DNA from: Cryptomeria japonica
Taxonomy: Eukaryota; Streptophyta; Pinopsida; Cupressales; Cupressaceae
NCBI RefSeq assembly: GCF_030272615.1
Contig: NC_081410.1
Span: forward strand, 123,039,640-123,103,639
DNA: 64,000 nucleotides
Direction of reading: 5' to 3'
Made by a program: the position numbers and the translations under genes. Position 1 is the first letter of the stretch. Each line of letters begins with the position of its first letter. Below the pieces are notes generated by a model that was not told the origin of the DNA, made no database searches, and saw only the letters and a list, made by a program, of their open reading frames with translations. Below are positions 1 through 12,610 of the stretch, in pieces.

Positions 1-310
1 ACTTATTGTGTCACAATATGCAGACCCCCACCTTGACAATAAATGCTCACCAGTGCTCCACAGGGACGCGTCCCCCCTGAAAATGTAGGCATACCCGAGA
101 CGTGGGGACTCCTAGAGAAGCCATCCCTCCACCGCCACCAAGTTTCCTCCGCTGTCTCCGAGACGTTTCCTCACTAGGGGGACGTTTCCCAGAAGTTTCT
201 TGTGTTAGAAACGACAAAGGGGACTACCAGATGTCCCTCAACCTTGGAGGGGACTTGCAAACTGACTTGCAATTTTTTAATACTGATTGGTATGGTTGAG
301 TCTATCTCAG
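1..310 (+). repeat. GC-rich dispersed repeat fragment (copy 1)
   Basis: This segment is richer in C and G than its surroundings. It matches a second copy at about 6,750-6,985: both contain TCCACAGGGA, then a GGCAT-containing stretch, then GTGGGGACT or ATGGGGACT, then a CCACC-rich run followed by GTTTCC or ACGTGG-type sequence. The short reading frames across it are proline and serine rich and resemble no family I know. A C-rich patch at 1,005-1,110 may be a further diverged piece. I cannot name the element; the window edge cuts off its left end. Confidence 0.45.
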
Positions 311-3300
311 GCTGTTTGGCATTGTTTGGGGGCGAACATGGTTGCATAGAGTGAGTTTTAGGAGGCTTTAAGGGGTTGTTTGGACCTACAATGGTGATGT
401 TTCGGACCTGCAACATATTTTCCAGTTGTATAAGACCTGCATTGTTGCATATAGTAATTTAAACCAAAATGTGTGTTTCGAACCTATAGTGATCATTTCA
501 GCTGCCTTTTCAAGGTATTTTCGTTTATTGTTTTCTATTGGATGCTAGTTTCATGCAATTTGGGCAATCTAGAAAGTGTCTTTTCAATGTGCTGCCTTGT
601 ACCAACATTTGTATCAGCTTGTAATCGTTATCAGTACTTAATAGCAGAGATAAGCATTGTTTTAGTTTGCATGGTTCTTATGCTTGTTAAAAAATAAAAG
701 ATCACCTAGAGTGGTCATTACACATATAAAGATGTTTTTCATGACAACAAAATTGAAAAAGATTTATGCTATTATTTCTATACCTTGAGCTGCAATGATA
801 GGGGTGAGTTAATTAGCGCTTTTACTATCTTTAGGGTTAGATCCTTTTAAGATACTCCAAGTCTCCAACACAATCTTTCTAGTTTCTACTTCTAACTTAT
901 TGTTCAAAGTTCATTGCAATCATTGCAATGTGTTTACTTATTCCTTATACTGTTATACATATTTTTAAAACTAATTTTTCAAGTACTAAATGTATTATGT
1001 CAGCACCGCTCCACCCCCCCCCTGACATTTCCAAACTCAGGCCCCAAGTACCCCCGTCCCCGAAACACATTTGCCCATCCCCCCAAGGAAACATCCCCAA
1101 ACCCTGTGGAACTATGATGCTCACGTCCTAATAAAAGAAAATTGTCTTTTCAACGACTTCACAATTTTCTGAATTCTTAAATCAAACTCAGACTACAGCA
1201 AAAGATGAAGGTAAATAAGTAAGAGGATGCAACACTTTTCTCTTGATCGGCTAGTTAGAACCTTGAAAAATTCATTAAACTAGTGTTCTCCAAAAGGTAC
1301 ATTTTAAGTAGAACAAGGCAGCAATTTACTAAGTTAAAACCAATGGTAAGATTACAAGGAGACACAACTCTTGGGAAGGACGTAGCAATGAACAGACATG
1401 ACCTTCCAAGGCCAGTTGAGAAGTATATGATGCAGATAGATACTCCAAGGAGAGACACAAGACAATCAAAGAAGATAAATAAGATTTGAATTATATACAG
1501 CAAACCAAAGCAGAAATTTGGATTAAGGCTGGTATGGATGAATATATCTATATATATATATATGTTTGATGTGTATGCTTAGTTGTATGTAATATGATTA
1601 GTCATCTATATTCTTTAATGTTTGTTATGTATGATATTAATAAGCATTGTTAATCTATATGTTCATTAAATTAATAAAACCTACCTATTCTTATTCCCCA
1701 ATCAGTCATATGTGGAACGGAAGGAAATAGTAGGCCACCCCAAGTGATGGAATTTTCATAGTAGGATATTCCTGCCACTTGTGGGCCAAGGGGCTGGCTA
1801 TCATAGTTGGATGCACCATGCTCTTGGGCTTAGTTAGGCTGAACGGTCTCCGGACACCATTTCAAGGTTTTCCTTTCTGATTCTACTATGGGGTTATGGG
1901 AATAAGCTAGGGTTTAGGTTTCAATGGCAAATTTATTTATCATTTCATATGATATTGATTATTTATTAACTCTCAAACTCCCTAACATTAATGAATTAAC
2001 TTTAGAATGCTAATGATAAGTATATTATATTGATGGAATTATTAAATATTATCAAAAACAGGTACATCCCAATTTGAGGGCATTACACAATAAAATAGAC
2101 TGCACCTCTAGAAAAATGTTATATAGTAAGCATAGACCTCCCAAAGAGTTCTTTTGTAATGATTAGGGTATTAGAGTCTATGGTGCCTGACTGTAATTCA
2201 AGTTGGAAATTGCCAATCATAAAATAAGAAAAATAATTCAGCGGTGACAAAATAATTTAAGAATATTCAGCTTGAAGTTTAGTAAATATAAATATTCATA
2301 AGATATAATAGAAGTGAATAAAATTTGTAAACAAAATTAGTTAAGGAATAACAAAAATACATAGCTACCGTGACAAGTGCCCTTCAGCTAATGATAGTCT
2401 AACATCACTTTCATATCAGTTTTCCTCATGCATCTGTAACAAGTGAATGATGCATATTTGGTGTAGTTGCATAAAGGTGCCTACTTTACACATTACTCAT
2501 GGGAAAATATAGACATTATCCCAGAAGATATTTCTGCATGCACATACTATGCATTTGCTTCTTGCTATTTGTATTTTATTCATTTTATGCTTGCAAAATC
2601 ATGCACTATGAGTCACATCAAGGTTTGGTATGGGAAGGTGAAATCAAAGTAAAGATGGAACAACTTGTGTTTATCAAGATGGAACACTGTGATGCCCAGG
2701 GGATAAGTTTTATTATTGAGGGGTTTGGAGATGCCAATGGAAAACTCATATGCTAGTAGAGTTATGATAGGCGAGAACCCACCTACAAGTCAACATTATA
2801 GGGTGATTTCAAACTTTAAATACCATTTAACTTAGGCAATGGGCTTCCTTCAAAGTCTACTGGAAGTTGTAACCATATCAATTGCATATTTATTTACATT
2901 GTGTTCTTACATGACGTGTTTCTTATGTCATTATATTGTATTAATTCTATGTTTCATGAAGTTATGGAGAAGACATGTATTATTATCATGATCCAGTGTT
3001 ATAAATTGGGCCTTCAAAACTACACACTTAATGGACAATTGGGACAAACCGGAGTGCAATAGATCATTAATCTGTATTTAATCCCAGACTAGGTCTTCAT
3101 CAATGCTCAAGCCAATTTATTGAGATAACATCCTATTTCAGGTGTTTGCTAAGAAAATATTAGCCGAACATGTTATTTCTATTTTTATTTCAGAGTTACA
3201 AAAAAAATTGATTCTGAGCCTGTAGAAGCACAAACAAAGATGCTTACTTTCAAGCTTCCATAATGATATGATCTCTCATTTGCCATATTTTTATGTAAAT

Positions 3301-5079
3301 AATATTTTATCTTGGAAAACATTTTAAGATTTTCCATGTTTCTCTTGCATGTTCTATTTATTTTAATGTAATGACAAAACATGTCAGTTTTTTTGCCTGC
3401 ACGTGCACTAGCAAAGATGCTCATGTTTTTAGTGATAGGATCTCTCAATCACCATAATTCAATATTATGAAGTAATAGCATGGTTTCAAGATAAAAGACA
3501 TTTCATGTAAGGTAGCATGGGCAAACATCAAACTCTGATATGCACTGCGCGAATGATGTCTCTCGGCATCTTCTACATAGATTTCTATAAATATAGGTAT
3601 GCTAGTCTTATTATAATTTTAATATGCTGCATGCTTTAAATAATTCCTCCATCACTACTACTCTAAGTCTTCCTTAACTTGTTTGAGTGTTTGCTCCTCT
3701 ATGGCTAGTCCAAATAATTTTTGCTGACATTCTTGTCAATGTAATAGCTTCTTCTGGCTACATGTGCATCAGTGGATTGTAATTGATACTTTGAAAACTA
3801 TTAGTATCTAGTTATTATTTATGCACTACAAAGTATGCATTGTGCAATGCAATGTGACTAGGGACATGAACTGCTGAACATAAATGACAAGAATTTATAT
3901 CCCACAATTCATAGGCTAAACACTCAATTTTACTTGCTATATATATCTATATGCTATTGAAATGCCCTTAAATTTAAAAAACTAGTAGTTTTGCGTTTTT
4001 TACATTTTCAAAAAATTATTTTTTTCCCAATGAAATCCCCATTTTTGGAAAAAATCTTATTCTTTTGGTTTGAGAATTTTTTTCCCATAAGTTTTTTGCT
4101 GCTATGATCTAAACCATCCAAACATTGTTGCAAGGTAAACTTGGTAGACTAAAATCCCATGTATTAATAATAACTGCACAAATAGCAATTGTCAATAGTA
4201 ATAAAGAACAAGTATCTTGTCTCTTGGTCTTTTGTCAAACCTATTTCGTGGCCTTCATAACAATTATGTCTTTAGAAATGAATACAGATACAGGAAGAAA
4301 ATAATAATGAAAAATCAATTATGCTCTCTACCTTAAGTATATGTAAGCTTAAGTAGGATTAGCTAGCAATAAACTTACAAGCCTTCTATATACTAATCAA
4401 AAGTCCATTAACAAATCATACCCTTTCAATGTTTATATATGTCGTTGTGTTGATTCTTTTGGTCTTGAAGCATTTGTCACTACTAGTGCTACCTCATGTA
4501 AAACAAATTATTGACCATATTACATGGGCCTAAGGACAGCTTATCTTTAACCAAATGCAAGGCCCCTACTGCCAAAAGTCAATATGATTGAATTGGAGTG
4601 GAAGCTGAGTTTGAAAAAAAAAAAAGACTTAGAAAATTTGTTAAGCAAATGTATCAAGTTGTAATAAAATTGTATTGAAACTAGAATCATGCAAATACAT
4701 ATTTTTAGAACTTAACAGTACCTATCAGTATTGAGTGTTCGAAAAAGCACACGCTGGACACCTCTTGGAATGTTCAAGGCCTCCATTACCTTTGCTACAA
4801 TTAGAAAGAAATCCAAACAATATTAATCTTTGCTCCAATTCACAAGGATATATAGTTATGTTTTGATATTCAAAATACTAAGAGTCAAGCACAAAAGATT
4901 ATCTGAAATAAGTCACTGGTTTTTCTCCATCCACTCATAAAACAAGCTTGATATAAGTGTTTTCACTTTAAATTATATCACGCCAATCACGAATTATCTA
5001 AAGCAAATAGAAATTAGAGAACTGGCATTCATAGAAGCTATTCATTATTCAATATTGCACATACATGGATCAATCTATG
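311..5079. other. Unassigned AT-rich intergenic DNA
   Basis: I see no gene here. The stretch holds a C-rich patch at 1,005-1,110, a short (TA)n microsatellite at about 1,545-1,562, and several A- or T-runs. A frame at 1,283-1,489 (68 codons, basic) has no recognisable domain. A sequence ending GAGGGCATTACA near 2,077-2,088 resembles the ends of other LTRs in this window, but no matching start was found. Confidence 0.5.
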
Positions 5080-5480
5080 AGAGGATGTATTTTAGTCTTT
5101 GCCATTCTGATGGCTTATAAGGTCCTAACATCTAGCCACTTGGTCAATTAGTCTATCATGATCTACAATATACCTACACCAATAGAACTAACTTCCAATC
5201 TTAAAAGGTCCTATGAAATTGGTTTCCACCATGCAGAGCAAATGTAGTTGTGACAACTAGAGGGCCTGAAAGTTGCTCTAAAATGATTTATTCATTTGTT
5301 GATATGCATCCCACATAGGGACCCACACTTTGGCATTGTAGAAGTAGGTAGGCCAATCAACAATGCCATGGGTACAATAGTGTTCTGTCCCAACTGATGC
5401 AATGACCCTCCATTGGATGTTGTGGATTTCTTTGTGCAGTACACATTCTACACATAATCTACTCCCATGCAACGTAAAAA
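5080..5480 (-). pseudogene. Ty3/gypsy integrase fragment (antisense host copy)
   Basis: Read on the minus strand, this fragment resembles the zinc-binding domain and start of the catalytic core of a retrotransposon integrase, which inserts element cDNA into chromosomes. The motif THGIVDWPTYFYNA followed by VPMWDAYQQMN fits the HHCC-domain pattern ending in C-x2-C-Q, but the two cysteines have become Trp and Tyr. Next comes NFIGPFKIGS, equivalent to DFIGP-type starts of the core with the first catalytic Asp changed to Asn, then a stop, then RYIVDHDRLIDQVA, equivalent to RYIIVATDYLTKW. It has stops and shifts and cannot be functional. It lies downstream, in minus order, of the RT fragment at 8.9-9.2 kb, so it is probably the 3' part of the same degraded element. 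The plus-strand relative at 12-17 kb lacks this domain. Confidence 0.6.
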
Positions 5481-6239
5481 GCCATTAATCATCTCAGAAA
5501 TGCTAATTTTCAATATGATCTCCCTCTCAATCGGTTGCATAGTTTATGAAAGTTGCTATCAACAGGAAGTTCTCAATATTCTTGTATGAAGATGGCAAAA
5601 TTTCTATCTACAATAAATGTGCAAGCGGAGAGCCATCCTAGATACCTAGTTCTACAAACCTGGTCCACAAAATCCACTCTACAGTGACAACGTTCCTTTA
5701 TTGTCACACACTGAGATTGATATTATTCTCCAAAATAAACAACATCCGCCTATTAAAAAACCCATGAATCATGACTATTGACCAGGAGAGCTTGGTAATT
5801 GATTTTCTAGTTATTAACCTCAGTCCTTCTGATTTTGAATAGGACATCCATAGGGATTCCCACTATCATGCTCTACTTGGTATATTATCTAGTGCAATAT
5901 CACCCAACATGGTAAAGCGAGTGGCTCTTTCCCTATTCCAGCACGCACCTAATTATGAAACTTGAAATCTACATGAAATAGGAAATTCCTTATTCAACCC
6001 AATAGGCCAAGGTAAGCATGCTGATTATCTGCACAATTGGTCTTGCATTTGAGTCATAATGCATCTAACTTTTGCCAACTTGATTGTTTTGCTGGCCATT
6101 GTTGCTGTTGTTGTTGTTCCCCTGACTAGGGTTCTTGTGTCTTCCATTGGTAGCTCTTCTAATTTGTAATGTATGAAAAATGTAAATATGTATGATTTAG
6201 GTATTTTCCTAGGGTAAAAGCTAAGATACTCTTTCAATA
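5481..6239. other. No gene recognised; possible decayed retroelement
   Basis: This stretch probably continues the minus-strand degraded element, since it lies between its integrase and RT remnants, but I could not match it to a domain. A minus-strand frame at 6,025-6,237 contains runs of Thr codons and looks like a chance reading frame. Confidence 0.3.
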
Positions 6240-7640
6240 CTAGGTAAAGATTTTATACTTTTTGACATAAAAACAAAGAATAACGACTGCACACTTATGC
6301 CATTCAATTAAAATCAAAGATTGAGCAAGTACACAGAGAGTTCAAAAGGCTAACACATAAACATGAACTCCATGGTCAAATTAAATGTAGGACTCAATAT
6401 AATGCCACAGACTACACCTTCAAGCTCACCTACAATACAAAGCTTGCAAATTCATCGAAGCAATCTAACTTTTAGCACACAAAACAAGAGATCTCAATAA
6501 ACATTTATAAGCAAGATAGGCATAATAAATGTGATTGAGTGAATAACAAATTCAAGATAACAATAACATTAAAGTAGCAACTCTAGCAATATGTAGGCAT
6601 GAGAATTACCATCAATAAAACTACGTGCAAAAAGCACTTATTTATACTATTTACAAACAATTGAATGAAAATAAATGAATTAAACACACTCCACCTCTAC
6701 CCTAACCAAGATCGTTTGCATTTTGTCCAAAAATTCTAATTTTATTAGTGTTCTTGTGTTCCACAGGGATGCATTCTCCCTGCCAAAACTAGGCATTTCC
6801 AAAATATTGAAGACATGGGGACTTGAGGGAAACATTTCCCCACCACCACCACGTACGTGGAGATGTTTTGAAGACATCCCCCAAGTTTAGGTAAGCCACT
6901 AAGACACTAAGATGTCCCCCAGATGCTCAAGGGACTCCTAGGCCTTCTAACTGCACCCAAGACTCCCAAGCATCCCCACCAAAAGTCAGTGAAAAAGTCA
7001 GTGAAAAAGTAAATTTAATTTTTCATTTTTTTTATTTTTTTTTTTTTGTTCCACAAATCCTAACCCTAATGGTCAATGGGCCACACCTGCACCCTAAAAA
7101 GACACAAAAAAATCATAAGTAGGCATCTATGCCTCATTTCCAATTACTCCCAATTTTTTGAAATAGTAAGGAATAGGTCTTTCAGAAAACAGAGTGATAA
7201 AACTGTAAAAAAGGTGTGAACCATGAAGGTTTGTATGGTTTTGAAGGTCTTGAAAATGGCTGCCCCTAGACCACATGAAGGACACTGCCCCTCACTAGGG
7301 GCTTCACCCCAAACCTCCACCCATTGCCATCCAATCATTATCCCAAATCTATGCTCCATCCCTAAGACCTATCCCTCCCATCTTGAGAATCCATGGAACA
7401 TAAAAAATTCACATGTGATTACATGTTGACCTAACGATTAAAATTATCATAATTGTCACTAAAAAGCTCAAATATCTCACATGATGAGATAAACAATCTA
7501 ACTATAGTCGACTCTCGACCATAAATAGAGAATGCTAAAAAATGGTGGAAAGCTATAAATAGAAAGATCTACCTAAAATAGCAAACTTCAAATATACTCT
7601 TTCCTTTGAAAATTGGGGATGGATATGCTAAAATAGACTT
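6240..7640. repeat. Dispersed repeat R2, copy 1, with internal insertion
   Basis: The blocks 6,240-6,750 and about 7,390-7,640 are similar, in the same order, to 43,650-44,300. Shared landmarks are AGGCTAACACATAAACA, TCTCAATAAACATTTATAAG, AACTCTAGCAATAT and GAGAATTACCA. The middle (about 6,750-7,385) is absent from the second copy and resembles the GC-rich repeat at 1-310, so it looks like an insertion into an older repeat. No protein is encoded that I can recognise, and the repeat class is unknown. Confidence 0.5.
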
Positions 7641-8826
7641 CTTTGGATACAACTTTGGGTAATTTTGATGATGCTCTCATGACAAACCTTTTGATATATT
7701 AACAATCTCTTAGAACTTCGAATTCAAAACTGTTTGTCAATTACTAACACCACTCTATCAAAATAAAACAAGTGGGATAGAGGACAATGAGAGAAAAGAC
7801 TTCTTTATAAGCATAATGCTGTTTGCTAAAACTAGGCACTCGAGCTCTTATTAAATAATGTTTGATCTTTGTGAAACTATGAAAACCCTTCATTAATAGC
7901 TATATGATTGAAATGAATTGGCACTTCATCCTAAAATAGAAGATCTCCCCTATTTTTAAAGCTTAGATACATCGAATATTTCTGCCAACCTCGGTTTGCT
8001 CTATTAATAAAATATTCACACTTGTCTGTGATTCAGTTGCATATCACACATGCTTAATTTATATGATTTCAATTGAGTCCTGCTACCCACATACCTCTAT
8101 GAACCTTGTGTGCCTGTATATAGGCTTCTACGATTTTGGAATTTTGTTGCTTTGTTGAGGTACATACTTTTGAATGCATGTGTCACTGTATAAGACTCAA
8201 AACACAGATTTCACTCCCTTAAGGAGATGCACACGTGTGTGAAAAGATTTTTGAAGTAATTTGCTGATTTAATTTGTTCTGGTGCATTTAAACTCATAAA
8301 GAGCATGTCTCTTTTTTGCTGCATGCACCTGGTCTTGTTGTGCATGCCAATGAACAGCTGCAAATTTTATCATGTTCGTTTTTGTGTTTCAATCAAGCAT
8401 GCACCTAGTGCTGTCAAGCACGCCTGGGTGTTAAACACGAACCTCTAAGCCATTTTTAGACTTACAAACTTGCTATTTTACTTGCCATTCGGACTTGGAT
8501 GCACACCTATGTTCCTTGCAGGATTTTTTTAATTTCCTGCATTTTTATTTGACCACACCTTATATTGATGGCAGCTCTATCTATGTTGCCATTCATATCA
8601 TTAACCATATCAGACATCTTTCCTTCTATTCTCTCACTTTGATAACCTGCAATACCAATACTTTTTTGGTCAATATTTGTACTTTCTATAATTTCTCTTC
8701 TAATGTTTGTGGAATTAAGCCATAATGGAATCTTTCCCACATGTTCCATTAACACCTCAATACTAGTGTTCATTATCTGATCCATTCATTATATGATTTT
8801 TTCACTCTAATAGTAGTGTTCATTGA
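7641..8826. other. Unassigned stretch
   Basis: I found no supported gene. The minus-strand frame at 8,507-8,785 (92 codons) starts with a segment (MEHVGKIPL) that duplicates the end of the RNase H fragment to its right. The rest of the frame is Ile- and Lys-rich and unassigned. Confidence 0.35.
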
Positions 8827-8857
8827 AGGCGTTATCTGATCCATTCAGATAACGCCT
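8827..8857. repeat. Perfect hairpin, 13 bp arms
   Basis: AGGCGTTATCTGA is followed by a 5-base loop and its exact reverse complement TCAGATAACGCCT. It lies just downstream, in minus-strand sense, of the degraded RNase H fragment. It may be a small fold-back produced when the adjacent CTCAATACTA and ATCTGATCCATTC sequences were duplicated. Confidence 0.8.
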
Positions 8858-8879
8858 CAATACTATTTGATCATTTAAT

Positions 8880-9242
8880 TTGTTAAAGGAATCTTTCCCA
8901 CATGTTCTAATGTTGCTCTGATTGCATAGTTGGATGCATCAATAAGTACATGGAACTCCTTACTCCAATCTGAGTATGCTAGGCTTGGGGAACTAATTAT
9001 CCATACCTTCAATTCATTTAAGGTATTATCTGATCCTCAACCCATGTGAATGGTTGGCCCTTTTGTGTATGTTGATCAAGCGGGATATCTGAGAAATGTT
9101 TTTTATAAACCTTTCGTATAGCCAACATAACCCAAGAATGATTTGACTCGTGACATTTTGTGGTGCTTCAATTTGTATGATCACCCTTATCTTGTTTGGG
9201 GCAGTCTTCAATCTGGTTTTACAAACAATATGATCCTCAAGA
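8880..9242 (-). pseudogene. RT/RNase H fragment of the antisense Ty3/gypsy copy
   Basis: The minus strand encodes LKTAPNKIRVIIQIEAPQNV, which aligns with LKTDPDKIRVIVNMESPTNV of the plus-strand element (about 16,770-16,830). It continues as WLYERFIKNISQ, equivalent to YYRRFIKGFAQV. After frame breaks comes SKEFHVLIDASNYAIRATL, equivalent to NKEFHVHINASNSAIGATL. This covers the end of the RT thumb/connection and the start of RNase H. The first RNase H aspartate (IDAS) is kept here although it is lost in the plus-strand copy. The upstream half of RT is missing, replaced at 9,243 by a palindrome and a family A segment. It is non-functional because of several stops and shifts. Confidence 0.8.
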
Positions 9243-9350
9243 CATGAAGTTCAATCATGTCTTATTTCTTGAAGTTCATTCGTATCCCTTGGTTTGTAAA
9301 CCAAGGGATACGAATGAACTTCAAGAATTAAGACATGATTGAACTTCATG
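9243..9350. repeat. Near-perfect 108 bp palindrome
   Basis: Two 53-base arms (9,243-9,295 and 9,298-9,350) are reverse complements with one mismatch, separated by 2 bases. The palindrome sits at the junction between the decayed RT fragment and the family A segment. Its near-identity contrasts with the heavy decay on both sides, so it is either young or an assembly artefact. Confidence 0.9.
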
Positions 9351-11198
9351 CTTTGACCTACATAAGCGAACCTCACAATTTGAAGGATCTGAGTGAATTC
9401 CACAAATTGAGCCTCGAGCAAAATCCAAGTGAGTGATCTCTACTTCACGTGTTCATAGTCAAAGGTGAAGGTGCAAGATTGGTTACATGATTACTACCTT
9501 AAACTGATTTGAAGTTTGAAAAGAGCAATTTTGGGTTAAGCTCGTATAATGAAGGAGAGTAAGTTCAAAGACAAGGACAACTTCATGAACATCAAGGGTG
9601 GAGTAAACTTCAAGAGCTCCTCTCTAAGAGCAAAAATCAACTTCAAAGTGCTCCTTCATGAAGGCGAATTCCTCTAGATCTTCTTATCAAACCTGCAAAA
9701 CACATAAAATCAAGGGATATATCAAGCTAAGAAGAACTATCAAAGTTATATATTATGTATTTGATATCAGGTTTGTTTTGTTTTGCAGATGGGAGAGGAT
9801 GGTGATTGCAAAGCAAAAAGGAGAAAGATTGTAAGACCTACACCACCATGTAAGAGGAGAAACTTCACACCCAAGAGGAATTTCAACTTTCACCGCACCA
9901 TGGAGACATGAAGAGATCAAAGGAGTGCGAGAGAGAAGTTATACAATCACTCCACGGCAAGTGAGGATGAAGGAGGGACTCAATTCCCTCAATATATTCC
10001 ATCACCACTACTTCGAGCAAGCTTGTAATGTCGAGTATCAAATCTTCCAATCTACAAGCAAATTGAGGTGGCATCCCAGTCACCACTCACCAATCAGAGG
10101 GGTTCCACATCAGCATGTCTAGATGCAATGTACATGACTCACCAGTGATGGCACAAACTCCGAGGCACCTACCCTTGTTATCTATTGGTCATGCCGAAGT
10201 GTTGTAATTATTTCATTGGCCAAATTGAGTTTGTTGTAACAAACCCTAATTAGGGTTTTCATTGTAAAATCTCGGCCATTGATTTCAAATGGATTTGAGC
10301 CATTGAATTGTATTGAGAACACTATAAAAGGCTCAAATCTTTCATTTGTAAAGGTTAATAGTTGGCTAATAGTTAATAGTGCTAGAATTGTAAATAGTGA
10401 GTAGAATAGAATAATAGAAAAATAGCAACTAGAATAGAAGTTAGATTAGGAGAAGGCAAGGATTGTTGCCAAACCTTGGTGTAGAGAACAATTGATTTCA
10501 TTGAAGTTATGGTGAATTTGATTCGTTACTTCAACAACTCGCATGGTCTTTGCTTCTCAATTTGCTTTCATGTAATTAGATTGAGTGGAGGAATTTGTTG
10601 AATGTATTCATGTGGAATCCACCTAATCCATACCACTAGCCTCTTGCTGCTTGTAAGTGCGCCTTGTGTGGTCAATTGGAACGATATGAGCTTAACTTCC
10701 AATCATTCTACACTCATTGCTTATGCATTAACTTGAATGGTGATCAATGTTTGATGATATTGATTCGAACATCCTTGAAACATCCTTAGAAGATTGCACT
10801 GAGCTTGTGTCAAATTGTTCAGATTGATGGTGAGACCTCGCTTAGTAGGATTCCATCTAGTCATTCATCTATCTTCCTACATTCTAAGGCCTAGAATAGA
10901 CTCTCTCAAACCCTACCTCTTTTTCTTTTTTTTTATCTTCTAATTGAGTAAGTAGGACCTAAGTTCCAACAAATCAACCATTTAGGCATTTGAATCTAAG
11001 TCCCCTTGTGATTCTAGCATAATCACATCAAACCAATGAGCTTATCCACATGTAGTGACCCTACATTCATGAACCTTGGAGTCTTCTCAAGTGATCCTTC
11101 AGCTAATCTTCAGCATTTGCGAGATTTTGTTCAAGAGAGGATAAATACTTTTGGGTATTTTATTTTGTGTTCGCATGTGCTTAAAAAACACATCAACA
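9351..11198 (+). mobile_element. Family A LTR-like segment, left-truncated copy
   Basis: This is the right part of a family A unit. Landmarks shared with the units ending at 20,438, 29,241 and (minus strand) 49,589 are GAGGTGGCATCCCAG at about 10,065, TTAGGGTTT, a CGGCCATTGATT-like segment, a TATAAAA box at 10,323, TTTGTAAAGGTTAATAG, CCACTAG-CTTGCTG, GAACCTTGGAGTC, AGATTTTGTTCAAGAGAGGATAA and a terminal CACATCAACA. The left end expected for the family (TGTTGTGACC or TGTGAGG) is absent and the palindrome stands in its place. No reading frame for the family A protein is present. It interrupts the antisense Ty3/gypsy copy, whose protease part resumes directly at 11,199. Confidence 0.75.
10323..10329 (+). 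promoter_or_regulatory. TATA box of family A LTR-like unit
   Basis: TATAAAA is followed about 20 bases later by TTTGTAAAGGTTAATAG. The same arrangement occurs at 19,563, 28,345 and, on the minus strand, near 50,420. Its place about 0.8-1.1 kb before the right end is where an LTR would have its U3/R border. Confidence 0.55.
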
Positions 11199-12278
11199 CC
11201 CTCCTTGTATTCTTCATATTCTAGAGGGAACATCCAACTTGTCCCTTGGTCTTCTTCTTCTTCAATCTCCCTGATCTGTAGCATATTATAATCGGGTTGG
11301 AATATTTTGTGGTCTTCCAGTTGCTAGTGAAAGAGTCCATTTAAGGAACTTGTTTCATCTTAGAAACAATGTTGGAGGTCAAGAACCCCTTTGTCATTTG
11401 GCTCCATGACCCTTCTTTTGTCCTGATTCTCCAACTTCAAACTCTGAATCAAAAGAAGCAATCTCTTTAAAAATTGTCTGACTCCTCAAGTCGATGGCGT
11501 ACTTCCTCCCCTTTTTTCTATTGAGAGGGTGTTCCTTTACCAATTGTGATCCGCATTGGCTGCAATCAGTCATCCTCTCCCCAACAATGCATTGTGTGCT
11601 TTCCTCTGCAATGGAATGACTACAAAATTCAGCAAGAATTGCAGGGTTCCGATATTGCCTTTTGTGCCATTAGTCTCCCCAATAATTTGGTTCCATGCTA
11701 ATCCACACCTACTAGTCGGAAGGTCGGTGGCCAAAGGGCTGCCTTCCAAAGGCATTTCCATGTATCCTCCAACAATATACTTACTCCCAATCCTCCATTG
11801 ACAATTGTATTCATTAGATTTTTTCTCATGATTTGCATTTGTACAACAATCGGCTTCTACCCTATGTTCACTATCAACAACATCAGATCAATGACTTGTT
11901 CTCCTTGTGATGGTGGTTCTATTGTCATGTCTAAGCTTGTGCCTTCTTGTCTCCAATTTTGATCATCACCAAACATCTTGGTGATTGCCACTTTCAATTG
12001 TGGCATATTTGAAGAAGGTATGTCATCTTAATGGTGTACAATGTTCTTTTCCAAATCCGATCATAGGGAAGTACTTGTAGTTTCATTGGAGGTCCTTCAT
12101 TACTTCATCGTAGCTTGCTCTACTTTTGGTTTAGCTTCTCAGAGTTGTTCATTCTCCATACAAGGGTCTAAGTATATGGCCTCTTTTGTTTGTGCTTTGG
12201 ATATCGCCAAACCTACCTCATCTTGTTCTTCTACATTTAGCTTATTAATACCTTTTTGTTTCAAGCAATTAGTGTCTT
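11199..12278 (-). pseudogene. Antisense Ty3/gypsy protease region
   Basis: On the minus strand this stretch matches, in order, 14,760-15,870 of the plus-strand element. From high to low coordinate it encodes TNCLKQKGIN (end of a zinc knuckle), KEAIYLDP, a protease core reading NTIVNGG where the relative has NTIVDGG, then LLNFVVIPLQRKAHNALLGRG, then MLQIREIEEEED and LEYEEYKEG. The protease catalytic Asp has become Asn, and stops and shifts are frequent, so it is dead. It is cut on the right at 12,278 by the plus-strand element's LTR and on the left at 11,199 by the family A unit. Finding two copies of one family in opposite orientation, one much more decayed, indicates successive waves of insertion. 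Confidence 0.85.
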
Positions 12279-12610
12279 TGTTAGGGGTAAATAACGTATG
12301 TTAGTAAGAATAATATTTATAAGTGTGGTATGTTGTGTTTATGGTTATGTTTTGTCGCTGAGAGGTTCCCGTCAGGTAGTTGGGAGTTGGTGACGGTTGG
12401 CAACTTGGCCAACCGTCGGGTCTATATATTGTTTGGATGGAACCTCGGCAAGGGGAGATTATGTATGGTTATTCTGGATAAATCAATAAAGATATAACTC
12501 TTCTGGTCCAGTTGTTTATCATTAGTACTTATACTATGAATATATGAATGTACTGCTATATGAATAATTGGTACGTGTGGAAAACACTGCGTTATCTGTG
12601 AGTTCTAACA
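12279..12610 (+). repeat. 5' LTR of plus-strand Ty3/gypsy element
   Basis: The 332 bp block begins TGTTAG and ends CTAACA, which are reverse complements, as expected of LTR ends. It contains TATATAT at 12,423-12,429 and AATAAA at 12,485-12,490. Coding sequence for gag follows about 110 bp later. No convincing match to a tRNA-Met primer site follows the end (ACCTTACATT...), so the primer may be another tRNA or the site has decayed. No partner LTR was found in the window. Confidence 0.75.
12423..12429 (+). promoter_or_regulatory. LTR TATA box
   Basis: TATATAT lies inside the 332 bp LTR, about 60 bases before AATAAA. This is the usual order of a promoter and polyadenylation signal in a short LTR. 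Confidence 0.5.

Noticed and set aside
2030-2090. LTR end (GAGGGCATTACA)
   Set aside because: No matching TGTAATG start, partner LTR or target duplication was found to its left.
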